In this document: piece by piece, positions 53,019 to 62,466 of the stretch
Layout: each line of letters opens with the position of its first letter
Position numbering within the stretch: the stretch's first letter is position 1
Origin: Eutrophobius brisbanensis
Lineage (GTDB): Bacteria; Pseudomonadota; Gammaproteobacteria; Eutrophobiales; Eutrophobiaceae
Direction: 5' to 3'
DNA length: 64,000 nt
Assembly: GCA_038131795.1 (NCBI GenBank)
Contig: JAYPQE010000003.1
Location: 2,418,001-2,482,000, forward strand
Notes under the pieces: model-generated
The model's input: only the letters and a program-made list of their open reading frames with translations
The model's database searches: none
Told to the model about the DNA's origin: nothing
Program-made: the position numbers and the translations under genes

Positions 53019-53480
53019 ATGAGTCGGTATAAAAAAATACTCGTAGCAGTGGATTTTTCTGATACCTCAATTCGGGTATTGCAGGTGGCCCGTGATATTG
53101 GGACTCGGTTAAACGCCAATCTCCATATAGTAAATTTTGTACCCATGCGGGTGATGGACATGGGTATGGAAGGTGGGGTGGATTTTATCGAGGAGATGCA
53201 TCAAAAGGACCTTGAAGATTCCCGTGAAAAACTGTCAGCATTTGTGAAAGACCATACCACTGCTGAGGATGAAGTTCACCAGTATACAAAGTCGGGTGAG
53301 CCCTCAGCTGAAATCAATGCCATGGCCGAAGAGACGGAAGCTGAGTTAATCGTTATTGGCACCCACGGTCGCACCGGGCTTAAAATTTATTATTGGGTAG
53401 CGTTGCAGAAAGCATCCTGCGGGTGGCAGATGCCCCCGTTTTATGTGTTCGTTCCCCTTAAAAAAACGGGCGGCATGTAA
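53019..53480 (+). pseudogene. Universal stress protein with C-terminal frameshift
   Basis: The first 120 residues are a normal UspA domain (KKILVAVDFSDTS; ELIVIGTHGRTGLK). At 53385-53386 one base is missing relative to the expected His codon; the frame then becomes YYWVALQKASC to a stop at 53480. Shifting by one base restores LLLGSVAESILRVADAPVLCVRSP, which ends at 53461. The shift cuts the G-x2-G-x9-G-S ATP-binding motif in two. It is either a real mutation or a sequencing error. An imperfect hairpin at 53464-53497 follows the original stop and may be the terminator. GGGGG precedes the ATG. Confidence 0.8.
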
Positions 53481-53603
53481 ATACCTACCACCCGTTTCTG
53501 TGCCACCATGTCTGGATGCCTCACTTAATTAAGAGACCGGCAAGGGGGAGGGGGAGCGCCGATACTCTCTTCAAAAGTGTGCCAGCATGATGTTACTCAG
53601 AAT

Positions 53604-54098
53604 TTATCCCTCCGAGACTATTTGCCAGGTCCCATCCGGTTGGCGACAGGCGATTCCATAGGCATCTTCTGTTTTACCGGCGATGTTAACGGTCTGGTAA
53701 AACTCCCGACAATAATTCCCAGATTCAGAATAACCGTCTCGGGTCGGTGTGACTGAACCGGAATGGTTATTTTGCGGGTTGTTCCAGGTGATACTTTCAC
53801 CTATGGGGGCAGTGTGTGCCCGGGTGTTGGCCTCATTGGCTTTTATCCTGTCAACTTCGTCCATGGACCGTCCCAATTCACTGCCGATCAAGGTGCCAAT
53901 AAATACCCCGGCTGCAGTGGTGGCAAGTTTGTCATCACCCCGTCTGCCTCCAAACTGGGAACCCAGTAAACCACCCAGTGCTGCACCGGTCATGGCGCCA
54001 ACAGTCTGTCTTTCGCTGTAAGAGCCCGAGGCACATCCAGAAACCAATAAAATCGTAATGACAAACCATATAGTTAATATTTTTTTATTCATGGCCAT
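53604..54098 (-). CDS. Glycine-zipper lipoprotein (17-kDa surface antigen-like)
   Basis: About 164 residues from the ATG at 54098, which has AGGTGAG upstream and gives a proper lipobox, LLVSGCAS with the lipid-acceptor Cys near residue 21. Then come two glycine-zipper helices: TGAALGGLLGSQFGG and AAGVFIGTLIGSELG. The C-terminal domain (ESITWNNP, YCREFYQTV, GIACRQPDGTWQIV) is as in Rickettsia 17-kDa antigen-like proteins. Likely outer membrane anchored; precise role unknown. The frame extends back to 54164 but lacks a ribosome site there. Confidence 0.88.
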   Translation of the reverse strand: MAMNKKILTIWFVITILLVSGCASGSYSERQTVGAMTGAALGGLLGSQFGGRRGDDKLATTAAGVFIGTLIGSELGRSMDEVDRIKANEANTRAHTAPIGESITWNNPQNNHSGSVTPTRDGYSESGNYCREFYQTVNIAGKTEDAYGIACRQPDGTWQIVSEG

Positions 54099-54282
54099 AA
54101 TCTCACCTTTTTCTGTCGAATAGTAATTGTTACGTTTTGTTACCTGGATAAAACCGTCAAACACGGATACTCTTTGTAATAAAACGTTTGTTTGATCAGA
54201 TTAACGGGTCAGGGAACATGCGGTTTACAAAAACGTGCAAAAAATAATGGGAACTTTTTAATAAAGCGTAATACATTAAAGT

Positions 54283-54585
54283 ATGACCGAAGACATACAA
54301 CAACATGAAATCGACTTTGCGGCAGAGAAGATGAAAGTCCATCAGCACCTGGCTGTCCTGTTTGGTGAAGATATTGTTGAACAGGCGGAATTAATCGATA
54401 TTGCCGATTTGAATATCAGTGACAAGATGACGGGCTGTATTTCAGATGGTGTGGTACAACTGAAAAAACTCAAAGGTAAGGTTGAATCTCAACGCGGCCT
54501 GATAGATGCACTGTCTAAGGGCGAAAAGCTGGTGCTGTGTATGTGGATATTGGAGATGGACTTGCTGGATAAAATTCAGGCCTAA
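54283..54585 (+). CDS. Small helical protein, unknown
   Basis: 100 residues, charged, mostly helical (EIDFAAEKMKVHQHLAVLFGEDIV; SQRGLIDALSKGEKLVLCMWILEMDLLDKIQA), no signal peptide. Not recognised. It sits alone between the lipoprotein and the porins, convergent with the first porin. Confidence 0.55.
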   Translation: MTEDIQQHEIDFAAEKMKVHQHLAVLFGEDIVEQAELIDIADLNISDKMTGCISDGVVQLKKLKGKVESQRGLIDALSKGEKLVLCMWILEMDLLDKIQA

Positions 54586-54606
54586 ATGATATCTTTGATT
54601 CCAACA

Positions 54607-55947
54607 CTAAAAGTTAAATATTGAGTTCATCATCAGTCTGCTGACATATCCTTTTCGTCCATCATGGACTTCCCTTTTACCCCAGACATATTCCAGTCCA
54701 AATTCCAGCTGGTCATGTGGCACCCATATCAGGTTCACATGACTCGATAATAGACGTTTATTGGCATCGGCAGTTTCTCCTGGGTTGAGGTCGTAAAGGC
54801 CAAAGCCAAAATCTACGTTACTGGATAATGTGTCTGTCCATAAATGTTTGAAGGTCACAAAACCACCATAACCAAACTGGGTGTCGAGTTTTCCATCTGC
54901 AGTGATAGAGGCACCCTGGTCACGACCGGCTTCCAGGTAACGGCCGATGCCGTCACCAAAATTCAGATACCAGGTCAGGCGGTTGCGTCCATTGGGAAAC
55001 CAGTAATACCCTGAGGTATTGAGTCCCCAGGACATGACGCTGTCATCAGCAGGGACAGGTAGCTCCTGCTTGATGCCTATACGACGTACCATGGCACTGA
55101 ACTGATGCATACGTTGGCCGGTTTCATATCGATAATGCATGGCCAGATCCGGGTAGGCATCTACCGAGTTTTCATCATCAGCATTGTCAAAATCCGTATG
55201 GGGGTTTTCAATGGCAATAGCGAACTCACGATCATCATCAAAGTGATGGGTGTAACGTAGCTGTCCCTGGCGGATCATGGTACGGCCCTGGGGACCGGTA
55301 GGATCAACCTTGTCGCCAAATACAGTCCTGTCCAGGTAAGTGGAATAGGTCATGCCAAACAGCCAATTGCCGAGCTCAGCATAGGCATGGCGGACGTTGG
55401 CCGCGGTCCGGTTTGTGGTGGCGCGGCTGGCCTTATTATCCGGGTCTCCTTTAAAGTCTGTCTGCATAAAGATATGCATTAGGCCCAGATTGGTAGGGGT
55501 ATAGGTCTCGATATTAAACCGGGCATCACGACCGGCCAGACGGACGTCACCCCGGATATCGTATTCTGGATCATCTTCCAGCAATGCCCGGTGTACGGAG
55601 GCAACATCACCGCCGGCAGAAGACGGCCGGGGGCCAATATCATAAATCATATGGGCACGAACAAAGCCTGAAATTCCCAGTGAGGTCTGTGTTCCAGGGA
55701 TCTTCCATGTGCCGGGGACCTGGCCTACGGCAACGGCGTCTTCAACAGGGATTGTTTCAACGGTGTCCAGTGTTTTCGCACTTCTTTTTTCTTCCAGGGC
55801 CTCCACTTTTGCCATCAGTGTCTTTAATTGCTCCTTCAGATCAGTAAGTTCATTTCCTGATACCGGGATACAAAGCCCCAATAGCATGACTGTCAGCAAT
55901 AGTTCTGGTAATTTGAAATGTCTAATTATGTACATGGTCATTTCCAA
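54607..55947 (-). CDS. DcaP-like outer membrane porin 1
   Basis: 446 residues. A signal peptide ends near VSGNE; a coiled-coil stretch (LKEQLKTLMAKVEALEEKR) precedes the barrel, as in DcaP trimeric porins, followed by IPGTQTSLGISGFVRAHMIYD, GPRPSSAGGD, ASRATTNRTAANVRHAYAELG and a C-terminal SIFNF with terminal Phe. DcaP channels take up negatively charged dicarboxylates or aromatic acids, so an import role for the box pathway is possible. Its start is 20 bases after the second porin gene stop. Confidence 0.88.
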   Translation of the reverse strand: MEMTMYIIRHFKLPELLLTVMLLGLCIPVSGNELTDLKEQLKTLMAKVEALEEKRSAKTLDTVETIPVEDAVAVGQVPGTWKIPGTQTSLGISGFVRAHMIYDIGPRPSSAGGDVASVHRALLEDDPEYDIRGDVRLAGRDARFNIETYTPTNLGLMHIFMQTDFKGDPDNKASRATTNRTAANVRHAYAELGNWLFGMTYSTYLDRTVFGDKVDPTGPQGRTMIRQGQLRYTHHFDDDREFAIAIENPHTDFDNADDENSVDAYPDLAMHYRYETGQRMHQFSAMVRRIGIKQELPVPADDSVMSWGLNTSGYYWFPNGRNRLTWYLNFGDGIGRYLEAGRDQGASITADGKLDTQFGYGGFVTFKHLWTDTLSSNVDFGFGLYDLNPGETADANKRLLSSHVNLIWVPHDQLEFGLEYVWGKREVHDGRKGYVSRLMMNSIFNF

Positions 55948-55967
55948 TATTTAGGTTACTTAATTAA

Positions 55968-57332
55968 TTAAAATAAAAATCTGCTGGTAAACTGAAAACG
56001 GCTAATGGATCCCTTTCTGCCATCGTGGACCTCACGCCTTCCCCAGATGTATTCAATTCCAAATAACATCCTGTTCCCCGGTTCCCAGAGCAGGTTCAGG
56101 TTGCTGGAGTAAAGGTGCTTATTGGAGGAATTTGATGCTTCGGGGTTAAGTTTAAAATTACTGGAGCCAAAATCGATGCTGCTGGACAGGGTCTTTGTCC
56201 ACCAGTGGCGATATGAGATAAAACCGCCATAACCAAACTGGGTTTCCAGTTTACCTTCCGTATTGACGGTGACACCCTGACGTCGCCCACCGTCCAGATA
56301 GCGGCCAATGCCATCACCAAAATTAATATACCAGGTAATACGATCATCCCAGGGTAGGCGGTAGGAGCCCGTATGGTTCAGCCCCCACCCCGTGGCATGG
56401 TCTTTGGCCCCACCGGGAAAATTCTCTTCTATCCCTACCCGTCTGATTAGCCCAGTGAACTGCAGGTGACCGCGATCATGTTCATGCCGGTAAAATGAGA
56501 TGAGGTCCGGATAGTTGTCCGCAGAGTTTTCATCATCGGCACCGTTAAAATCACTGTAGGGATTTTCCAGGGCAACGGCCCATTGATCGCCACTCTCAAA
56601 CGTATGGGTATACCTTAGCTGGCCCTGGCGCATAAAGGTCCTGCCCACAGGACCTGTGCCGTTGATCTTGGAGGGGAAGGCAGTCCTGTCCATATAGCTG
56701 GTCCAGTAATGGCCAAACAGGACCTTGCCCAATTGGCCATAGGCATGGCGCACACCAAACACGGTACGGTTGGTGGTGGCCCGACTTCCCTTGTTGTTTG
56801 GCGGCCCGTTGAAGTCTCCTTCCAGGTGCGTGCGCAGTTGGCCGAACCGTGTGGGCGTGGTAGTGATAAAATTGAAGCGTGAATTACGTGCTGTTAAGTG
56901 GGTATCACCACGGATTTCAAATTCCGGGTCTCCGGGAAGCTTGGCACTGCTGGCCGAGGCGATATCTCCGCCCCGTGAAGAGGGTCTTGGATCAAAGTCG
57001 TGGATAAATGAGGACTCCAGTCTGCCATCAATACTCAGGGAGGTCTGGGTGCCGGGGATCAGGATAGAATTACGGCGGTCACCAGGTTTGACCAAACGTT
57101 TAATATCGACAGTCTTTACCTGAATGACCTCCTTCTCAGCGACGGGTTGTTGATCTTCTTCGGCCTCCTGTCGTTCCAGCTCTGCAATCCTGATGGCAAC
57201 CAGTTCAATCTGCCGTTTCAACTCGGCAATTTCTTCTGCCTCATCGGCCCCCACTGGCAAGGCGGTCATACTTATACAGACTAATAGTAGTCCTGGGAGT
57301 ATTGAAAACCTTGATGATAAGAGGCGGTCCAT
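55968..57332 (-). CDS. DcaP-like outer membrane porin 2
   Basis: About 454 residues from the ATG at 57332 (MDRLLSSRFSILPG), which gives a clean signal peptide ending PVGA; the frame also runs back to 57401. It has the same layout as the adjacent porin: a coiled coil (AEEIAELKRQIELVAIRIAELERQ), IPGTQTSLSIDGRLESSFIHD, ASRATTNRTVFGVRHAYGQLG and C-terminal FTSRFLF. The close match shows a tandem duplication. It is the upstream gene of the pair on the minus strand, so both are probably co-transcribed. Confidence 0.88.
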   Translation of the reverse strand: MDRLLSSRFSILPGLLLVCISMTALPVGADEAEEIAELKRQIELVAIRIAELERQEAEEDQQPVAEKEVIQVKTVDIKRLVKPGDRRNSILIPGTQTSLSIDGRLESSFIHDFDPRPSSRGGDIASASSAKLPGDPEFEIRGDTHLTARNSRFNFITTTPTRFGQLRTHLEGDFNGPPNNKGSRATTNRTVFGVRHAYGQLGKVLFGHYWTSYMDRTAFPSKINGTGPVGRTFMRQGQLRYTHTFESGDQWAVALENPYSDFNGADDENSADNYPDLISFYRHEHDRGHLQFTGLIRRVGIEENFPGGAKDHATGWGLNHTGSYRLPWDDRITWYINFGDGIGRYLDGGRRQGVTVNTEGKLETQFGYGGFISYRHWWTKTLSSSIDFGSSNFKLNPEASNSSNKHLYSSNLNLLWEPGNRMLFGIEYIWGRREVHDGRKGSISRFQFTSRFLF

Positions 57333-57488
57333 AAATGAAACAGTATTAATGTGTCGTATAACCCGGAATTGTGTTGCCTGGACGTCGGATGACCAAGTCA
57401 TGAGCTTGTACAGGCCTGTTAATTATTATTTTTAGGCGATTTTAGCCAGCATAGTATAACCAAATATAAAATTATTAAGGAAAGAAAA

Positions 57489-57563
57489 GGGGGACAGACC
57501 ACATTTTCAGTATTGTGGGGACAAATTATTATTATTTTCCCTTATAAAACCGAGGCCTGCCCT
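57489..57563. repeat. GGGGGACAGACC palindromic element, copy 1
   Basis: About 75 bases, beginning GGGGGACAGACCACATTTTC and ending with the imperfect complement AAAACCGAGGCCTGCCC. It starts just after the glycosyltransferase stop. Such GGGGNCAGACCA ends are seen around REP-type tyrosine transposases in many gammaproteobacteria; no transposase is present here. Confidence 0.6.
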
Positions 57564-57569
57564 TTGCTA

Positions 57570-59144
57570 TTAATCGATACGCTCGATAAAAAACGCAACC
57601 GGCTGGCTATAGTTTTGTCGGATGGGGAAGAAGGGTGTGATTTGGTAATTGGCCTTACCGTACAGGCGTTGGACCGGATAATATTGCGGGTAAACCCCTC
57701 TGCTGTCATTAAAATAGGTTGCCAGAAAAAAGCGGCAGTCTGAGGTTGCCATATTGAATTCTTCGTCACTCAACTGTGGCGCCGACAGGGCGCCGGCAAT
57801 GCGTCGTGCATGTAGCATGACTATGGGCGTTTGAAAGGTATATATGCATTCTGATTCAGGAACGGTGGTAGAAATGTGTTTGAGGATCTGAATAAGCTCC
57901 CGGGTATATACCAGGCTTTGCATGGCCTGGTCATTGGTATCAGCCAACATCCAGTCCTGGTAACGTCTGTAGGGCATCAAATCAGTATCGGTGGTCATGT
58001 AGGCCCTATTAATAAATTGATGACTGGCAGGGAAAGCAATAATGCCCAGCATTAATAACAGCATACCAAGCGTCGATAGAAACTGGGTCGGTGTTTTTGT
58101 GAGGGGCTTAATCCCTGTATAACAATAAAACAGAATCAGTGGCAATAGCGGAAATAAAAACCGGGAGACAAAGTATACCTCGGTAAAAGGCCAAACCAGG
58201 ATGACCCCCAGGTATATGGGCAGGCATAAGGCATCAAATTTTTTCTGTTTGAGCCTGTAAATAAAACCAATAAAAAAAATAATAAAAAATATGCTTGCGA
58301 TGGTGATAGTCAGATAGTGATAGTTCCCTGAATGGTCCAGGACGGCAAACAACCAGTACCAGGACTTTGCCATCACAGTTAGCTGCTGAGATATAAATTC
58401 CAATAGTTGAGCTAGAGAATTACCGGTCAGCTGGTTTTTAATGATTTGCCAATACATGTGGTCGGCAGAGGCAACCTGTCGGGTAAGATGCCAGGCAACC
58501 AAAGGTAATATGCTGACTATAAAGTATATAAATTTCTTTTTTGGACCATGTATTAACAGAAATAAAAAAAATGCGGCAACAAAAACGATGCCAATGGATC
58601 GGGTCAGGCATGCCAGGCCAATCAATAGTGCTGCCCCTAGCCAGTTGTGTTCTGATATTTTTTTGTTCCCAAGACAGGCAAACGTAGCATACATAAAACA
58701 CATAAATAAAAATTCACTATATAACCCCTGGGAGAACAGCAGGCTGCCTGGTAACAGGGCAAGTAATACGGGTATGGATACGCTAATAAAATATTCATGT
58801 GTTTCAATCCAGACCCAGCCGCCAGCTACAAAAAAGGCCGCTAATAAACAACCGACGGTTATTATGGAGGCAAGCTGTGGTGTGCCAGTATCAACGCCCA
58901 TGCTGCCCAATAACACGGGGTACAACGGGGGGAATTGATATTGGAAACGTAGAAACTCAAGTAATGCCGATGTTCTTTCTATCCACGGTGAATAGGTTTC
59001 TGCCATTAATAGATAGGTCGCATCATCTGATAGAAAGCCAACCACCATGTCATTTGAGGTAATGCTGAAGTAAAAGACGCAGATCAGGACTGATAGTAAT
59101 CCACAGAGAAAAAGGAATAGTGAACGATGTCGAAGATCAGTCAT
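57570..59144 (-). CDS. Multi-spanning membrane glycosyltransferase, GT39/ArnT-like
   Basis: 524 residues with about ten hydrophobic helices (first at residues about 8-28; others through about 370). The SDDATYLLMAETYSPW loop after helix 1 carries the acidic pair typical of PMT/ArnT-type glycosyltransferases that use lipid-linked sugars. The C-terminal part after about 390 is soluble (periplasmic). Acceptor and sugar are unknown. It is bracketed by two GGGGGCAGACC elements, which suggests a transferred or mobile unit. Confidence 0.78.
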   Translation of the reverse strand: MTDLRHRSLFLFLCGLLSVLICVFYFSITSNDMVVGFLSDDATYLLMAETYSPWIERTSALLEFLRFQYQFPPLYPVLLGSMGVDTGTPQLASIITVGCLLAAFFVAGGWVWIETHEYFISVSIPVLLALLPGSLLFSQGLYSEFLFMCFMYATFACLGNKKISEHNWLGAALLIGLACLTRSIGIVFVAAFFLFLLIHGPKKKFIYFIVSILPLVAWHLTRQVASADHMYWQIIKNQLTGNSLAQLLEFISQQLTVMAKSWYWLFAVLDHSGNYHYLTITIASIFFIIFFIGFIYRLKQKKFDALCLPIYLGVILVWPFTEVYFVSRFLFPLLPLILFYCYTGIKPLTKTPTQFLSTLGMLLLMLGIIAFPASHQFINRAYMTTDTDLMPYRRYQDWMLADTNDQAMQSLVYTRELIQILKHISTTVPESECIYTFQTPIVMLHARRIAGALSAPQLSDEEFNMATSDCRFFLATYFNDSRGVYPQYYPVQRLYGKANYQITPFFPIRQNYSQPVAFFIERID

Positions 59145-59262
59145 GCTGTCAGCCTGAGTGCTTAAACGAGGCAGGTCCTGGGTAGTTCGGATGAATATAT
59201 AAATAGTGCGATCTTTATTATGTCAGGCAGAAGATTCTACTGAAGTCTCAGCATGGGTGGAA

Positions 59263-59340
59263 GGGGGCAGACCAGGGTTTCAGGGTTGCGGAAAATAAAA
59301 TGTTATTGTTTTTCCTCATAAAAACCATGGTCTGCCCCCT
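59263..59340. repeat. GGGGGCAGACC palindromic element, copy 2
   Basis: Left end GGGGGCAGACCAGGGTTT (59263-59280) pairs with right end AAAACCATGGTCTGCCCCC (59321-59339). The A/T-rich middle (AAAATAAAATGTTATTG) resembles that of copy 1. The element sits in the 253-base gap between the glycosyltransferase and the polymerase gene; the rest of that gap holds nothing recognisable. Confidence 0.65.
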
Positions 59341-59397
59341 GGTGGTTTAAATACCACTTGCCAGGGTTTCAAATACTGGCCTAGGATCCGGTGTCCC

Positions 59398-60690
59398 ATG
59401 TCGGACACTTCAAAACATCATCCCTGGCCCCGGTTCATCGCCCTGATGGACATGAATGCCTTTTTTGCCTCCATCGAACAACTGGACAACCCGGAGTTGC
59501 GCGGTAAACCCATCGGTGTGACCAACGGCAAGACCGGCACCTGTATCATCACCTGTTCCTACGAAGCCCGCGCCCTGGGTATCCATACCGTAATGCGTCT
59601 TAAAGAGGCAATGAAGATCACCCCGGACTTTATCCAGGTCCCGGCGAGACCGGAACGCTATGCCGAGGTGTCTATCCGTATCATGGAATCACTACAGGCC
59701 ATTACCCCTGATATTGAGGTGTTCTCCGTGGACGAGGCCTTTCTGGACATTACCCGTTGCCAGCATTACTGGAACAAGTCCCCCGAGGCCATTGGCAAAA
59801 TGATTAAGGATGTGGTCTGGGAAGCTTCGGGGCTACCCTGTTCTGTTGGATTATCCGGGGACAAGACCACGGCCAAGTATGCCGCCAAGCTCATGAAGCC
59901 CGATGGGCTGACCATCATCCCCCCCTGGGAGGCCAGGGCGCGGTTACGGGACGTGCCGGTGATGCAGCTTTGTGGGGTCAATAAAGGGATTGGCGGGTTT
60001 CTCGCAGAGCGCGGTGCCTTTACCTGTGGGGACGTGGCGAAGTTGCCGGTGAGTGTGCTGGGCAAGCGCTTTGGTAATCCCGGCCGGCGGATCTGGCAGA
60101 TGTGTAGAGGTGAAGACCCGGTCCCGGTGGAGACGAATATTGAAGCCCCCAAGAGCATAGGCCACGGCAAGGTCATGCCCCCCAACACCAAAGACAAAGA
60201 CATTATATATATGTATCTCATCCACATGGCGGAGAAGGTGGGGCAACGTTTGAGAAAGCATTCCCTTACCGCGCAGAAATTTTTTATCGGCCTTAGGACC
60301 AAAGACGGTTGGGTGGGGAGTAATAAATTAAAGACGAAGTTCCCTACCAACGACAGCCGGCCCATCATTGATCTCTGTAACAGGGTTGTCTATGAGCACT
60401 GGAACGGTGAAGGGGTATTCCAGGTGCAGGTCACCGCACTGGATCCCCGTGCCGACAAGGGCCAAATGGACCTCTTCGGGGAAGAAGAAAACCGCTTTCA
60501 CATATTGAACAGAGTCATGGACGACATTAACAAACGCTATGGTGAATTCACTCTGACCCGGGCGAATCTGATTCACCGCTCAGAGATGCCCAATGTCATC
60601 GCCCCCGCCTGGAAACCCTACGGTCATCGACAGACCATCGTTCCTACAGTGGAACAAAAGAAGGTAGCTAAACAGGAACAGCCTGAATAA
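59398..60690 (+). CDS. Y-family DNA polymerase (DinB/Pol IV-like)
   Basis: 430 residues. Palm: ALMDMNAFFASIEQ (metal Asp) and the hallmark SVDEAFLDITR near residue 105; LSGDKTTAKYAAKLMKPDG and a little-finger domain follow. It is longer than E. coli DinB (351) through a C-terminal tail with FGEEENRFHILN and WKPYGHRQTIVP. It copies past DNA lesions. Codons look more G/C-rich at third positions than in neighbours, hinting at transfer. A decayed copy of its 3' end lies 1.7 kb downstream. Confidence 0.9.
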   Translation: MSDTSKHHPWPRFIALMDMNAFFASIEQLDNPELRGKPIGVTNGKTGTCIITCSYEARALGIHTVMRLKEAMKITPDFIQVPARPERYAEVSIRIMESLQAITPDIEVFSVDEAFLDITRCQHYWNKSPEAIGKMIKDVVWEASGLPCSVGLSGDKTTAKYAAKLMKPDGLTIIPPWEARARLRDVPVMQLCGVNKGIGGFLAERGAFTCGDVAKLPVSVLGKRFGNPGRRIWQMCRGEDPVPVETNIEAPKSIGHGKVMPPNTKDKDIIYMYLIHMAEKVGQRLRKHSLTAQKFFIGLRTKDGWVGSNKLKTKFPTNDSRPIIDLCNRVVYEHWNGEGVFQVQVTALDPRADKGQMDLFGEEENRFHILNRVMDDINKRYGEFTLTRANLIHRSEMPNVIAPAWKPYGHRQTIVPTVEQKKVAKQEQPE

Positions 60691-60852
60691 GTTACTTACT
60701 ACGATGATGGAGATTATTGACCTTATAAATCTATACTTCATTTAATTCCCTGTCATAGGTAATCTGGGCAGTCTAGGCAGTGACTGAAAATCGTTTGCTG
60801 GTATTCAGCGGCGTTTGTTTTACACTCTGACTATAAATCACTCACGGAGAAT

Positions 60853-62349
60853 ATGATGATAATATTTGCCAGATTTTTGATTATGATACCTGCCAGCCTT
60901 ATAACTATCCTGTTGCTATCCTCATCTGTAACGGTTTATGCAGCCGATTACTCAGCCCCTGATAACGTGTCTATTGAGCAAGCACAAAGGGATATCAGAA
61001 AATTTATGGGCCGGCCCGATATAGCGTTGAAGGGTGATCAGGGCTGGGTTGAAGATATTATAAGCATACGGTCAGTTGCGATGGACTGGGATATCGGGAT
61101 GTCTGTGCATGAACCGGCCGAATCCACCAACATCCCGGTGGGGCCCGATGGCAAAAAGATCGGCCTGTTCTTTCTTCATGGTGGGTCCGGCGATTTCAAA
61201 TCCATGCACAAACAGGCCGGGTTGATTGCCGGAAAGCTGGGTTACAAGGTAGTGAGTATGAGTTATCCGGGGCGTCATGCATTTCATACCCCCGGCAGAG
61301 ACTGGCCAGGCCGTAATGTGACAGCCTATGATCATCACAAGTATTCTCTCGAAGTTCGTACCCCTATCTGGTTGCGTGGAGAACACATTACGCCAGACCA
61401 GTATGATGTTATTAAGGATCACAGCCAGCGCCCGCGTTATGGCATCCGTACGCTCGCCCGCGCTAAACCTGGTACGACTTTCTACTATCGCATGGCCGGC
61501 TGGCCCATGGCCTTTGAGAAGGCGGGCATCACTGCCATGTTGAAGCACTTTCCCGAAGATGAGTACACCATATATGTTCATGGCCATTCTACCGGCGGCC
61601 CCTTCGTCAATATGCTCTCGCAAAGGGTGCCAAACGTCGCTGGCATACTCGCACTCGAGAGTTCCCCATTCGGATATATCTCTCGTGCTCGTTCAGCCTG
61701 GGGTGGCCAGTTGGGAAAAATTGATGGCTTTAGCCAGGTTACCGACGAAGAGATACGTCTTGAATCCAGGGTGGACCCATTTGATGAACTTTATTTGCGC
61801 AGCTGGCGTGATAGCGCACGTTACGCTGGCCCGGAATTACTGGGGCAGGAAGGCCCGGCAGCGCTAATGCGTCTGCCCATGATTATGGAAGATATTCTGG
61901 ATAACTGGGGTGATGTGCAGAAGCGTGCCTCATTCAAGGCCGAATATATAATACATCATGGAATCGAGGACTCACTTACCGATGCCGCCATGGTAACTGC
62001 AAAACGGCTGGAGCTTAACAAGGTCGATACCGCCAAACTGGTCGAACATTACATCGGTTTGACCCGTGAACTTTCTGGGGCTGGTGTGAAGCCAGTACCA
62101 CCTGTCATGTTTCAGATCTCAGCGCATAGCCGGGACCATAGTCGTGACGTGTATGAGGAGGTAATTGTGCCCATGTATAAGGCGATGGAGCCAGCACCCA
62201 GAACCTCTCTCACGCAGTTTCATGTGGGTACCCATGGATATATGAATGGGGAGGTAGTTGAGGGCTATAATTTTGGCTTCGGACCGGCCGTATTCCAGCA
62301 GTGGCATGATGCTATTATGGGTGGTTGGTTTGAGTTTGACTCAAATTAG
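60853..62349 (+). CDS. Secreted alpha/beta hydrolase, unknown substrate
   Basis: 498 residues. Signal peptide (LITILLLSSSVTVYAAD). The core shows FFLHGGSGDFKS (oxyanion region), VVSMSYPGRHAF, and the nucleophile elbow VHGHSTGGPF with Ser near residue 247; a late His occurs in VGTHGYMN. It is larger than simple lipases. The 5' gap of 160 bases has a ribosome site GGAG before the ATG. It lies between the polymerase gene and a degraded piece of it, so it may have been inserted here. Confidence 0.8.
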   Translation: MMIIFARFLIMIPASLITILLLSSSVTVYAADYSAPDNVSIEQAQRDIRKFMGRPDIALKGDQGWVEDIISIRSVAMDWDIGMSVHEPAESTNIPVGPDGKKIGLFFLHGGSGDFKSMHKQAGLIAGKLGYKVVSMSYPGRHAFHTPGRDWPGRNVTAYDHHKYSLEVRTPIWLRGEHITPDQYDVIKDHSQRPRYGIRTLARAKPGTTFYYRMAGWPMAFEKAGITAMLKHFPEDEYTIYVHGHSTGGPFVNMLSQRVPNVAGILALESSPFGYISRARSAWGGQLGKIDGFSQVTDEEIRLESRVDPFDELYLRSWRDSARYAGPELLGQEGPAALMRLPMIMEDILDNWGDVQKRASFKAEYIIHHGIEDSLTDAAMVTAKRLELNKVDTAKLVEHYIGLTRELSGAGVKPVPPVMFQISAHSRDHSRDVYEEVIVPMYKAMEPAPRTSLTQFHVGTHGYMNGEVVEGYNFGFGPAVFQQWHDAIMGGWFEFDSN

Positions 62350-62354
62350 GCTGG

Positions 62355-62466
62355 TTCAGACATGAACCCAGGGCAGATTATTCCCCCGCCTGGAAACCCT
62401 ATGGCCACCGCCAGACATCGTCCCTACAGTGGAGCAGAAGAAGGTTACTGAACAGGGACAGGATGA
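62355..62466 (+). pseudogene. Decayed duplicate of the DinB-like gene 3' end
   Basis: The stretch CCCCCGCCTGGAAACCCTA and the following 70 bases match 60578-60690 of the polymerase gene at roughly four bases in five by eye, with a one-base deletion that breaks the frame. It overlaps the SRAP gene C-terminus on the other strand. Confidence 0.8.

Noticed and set aside
54607..57401. The two porin genes as halves of one frameshifted gene
   Set aside because: Each has its own signal peptide, coiled coil, complete barrel and terminal Phe; they are tandem duplicates.
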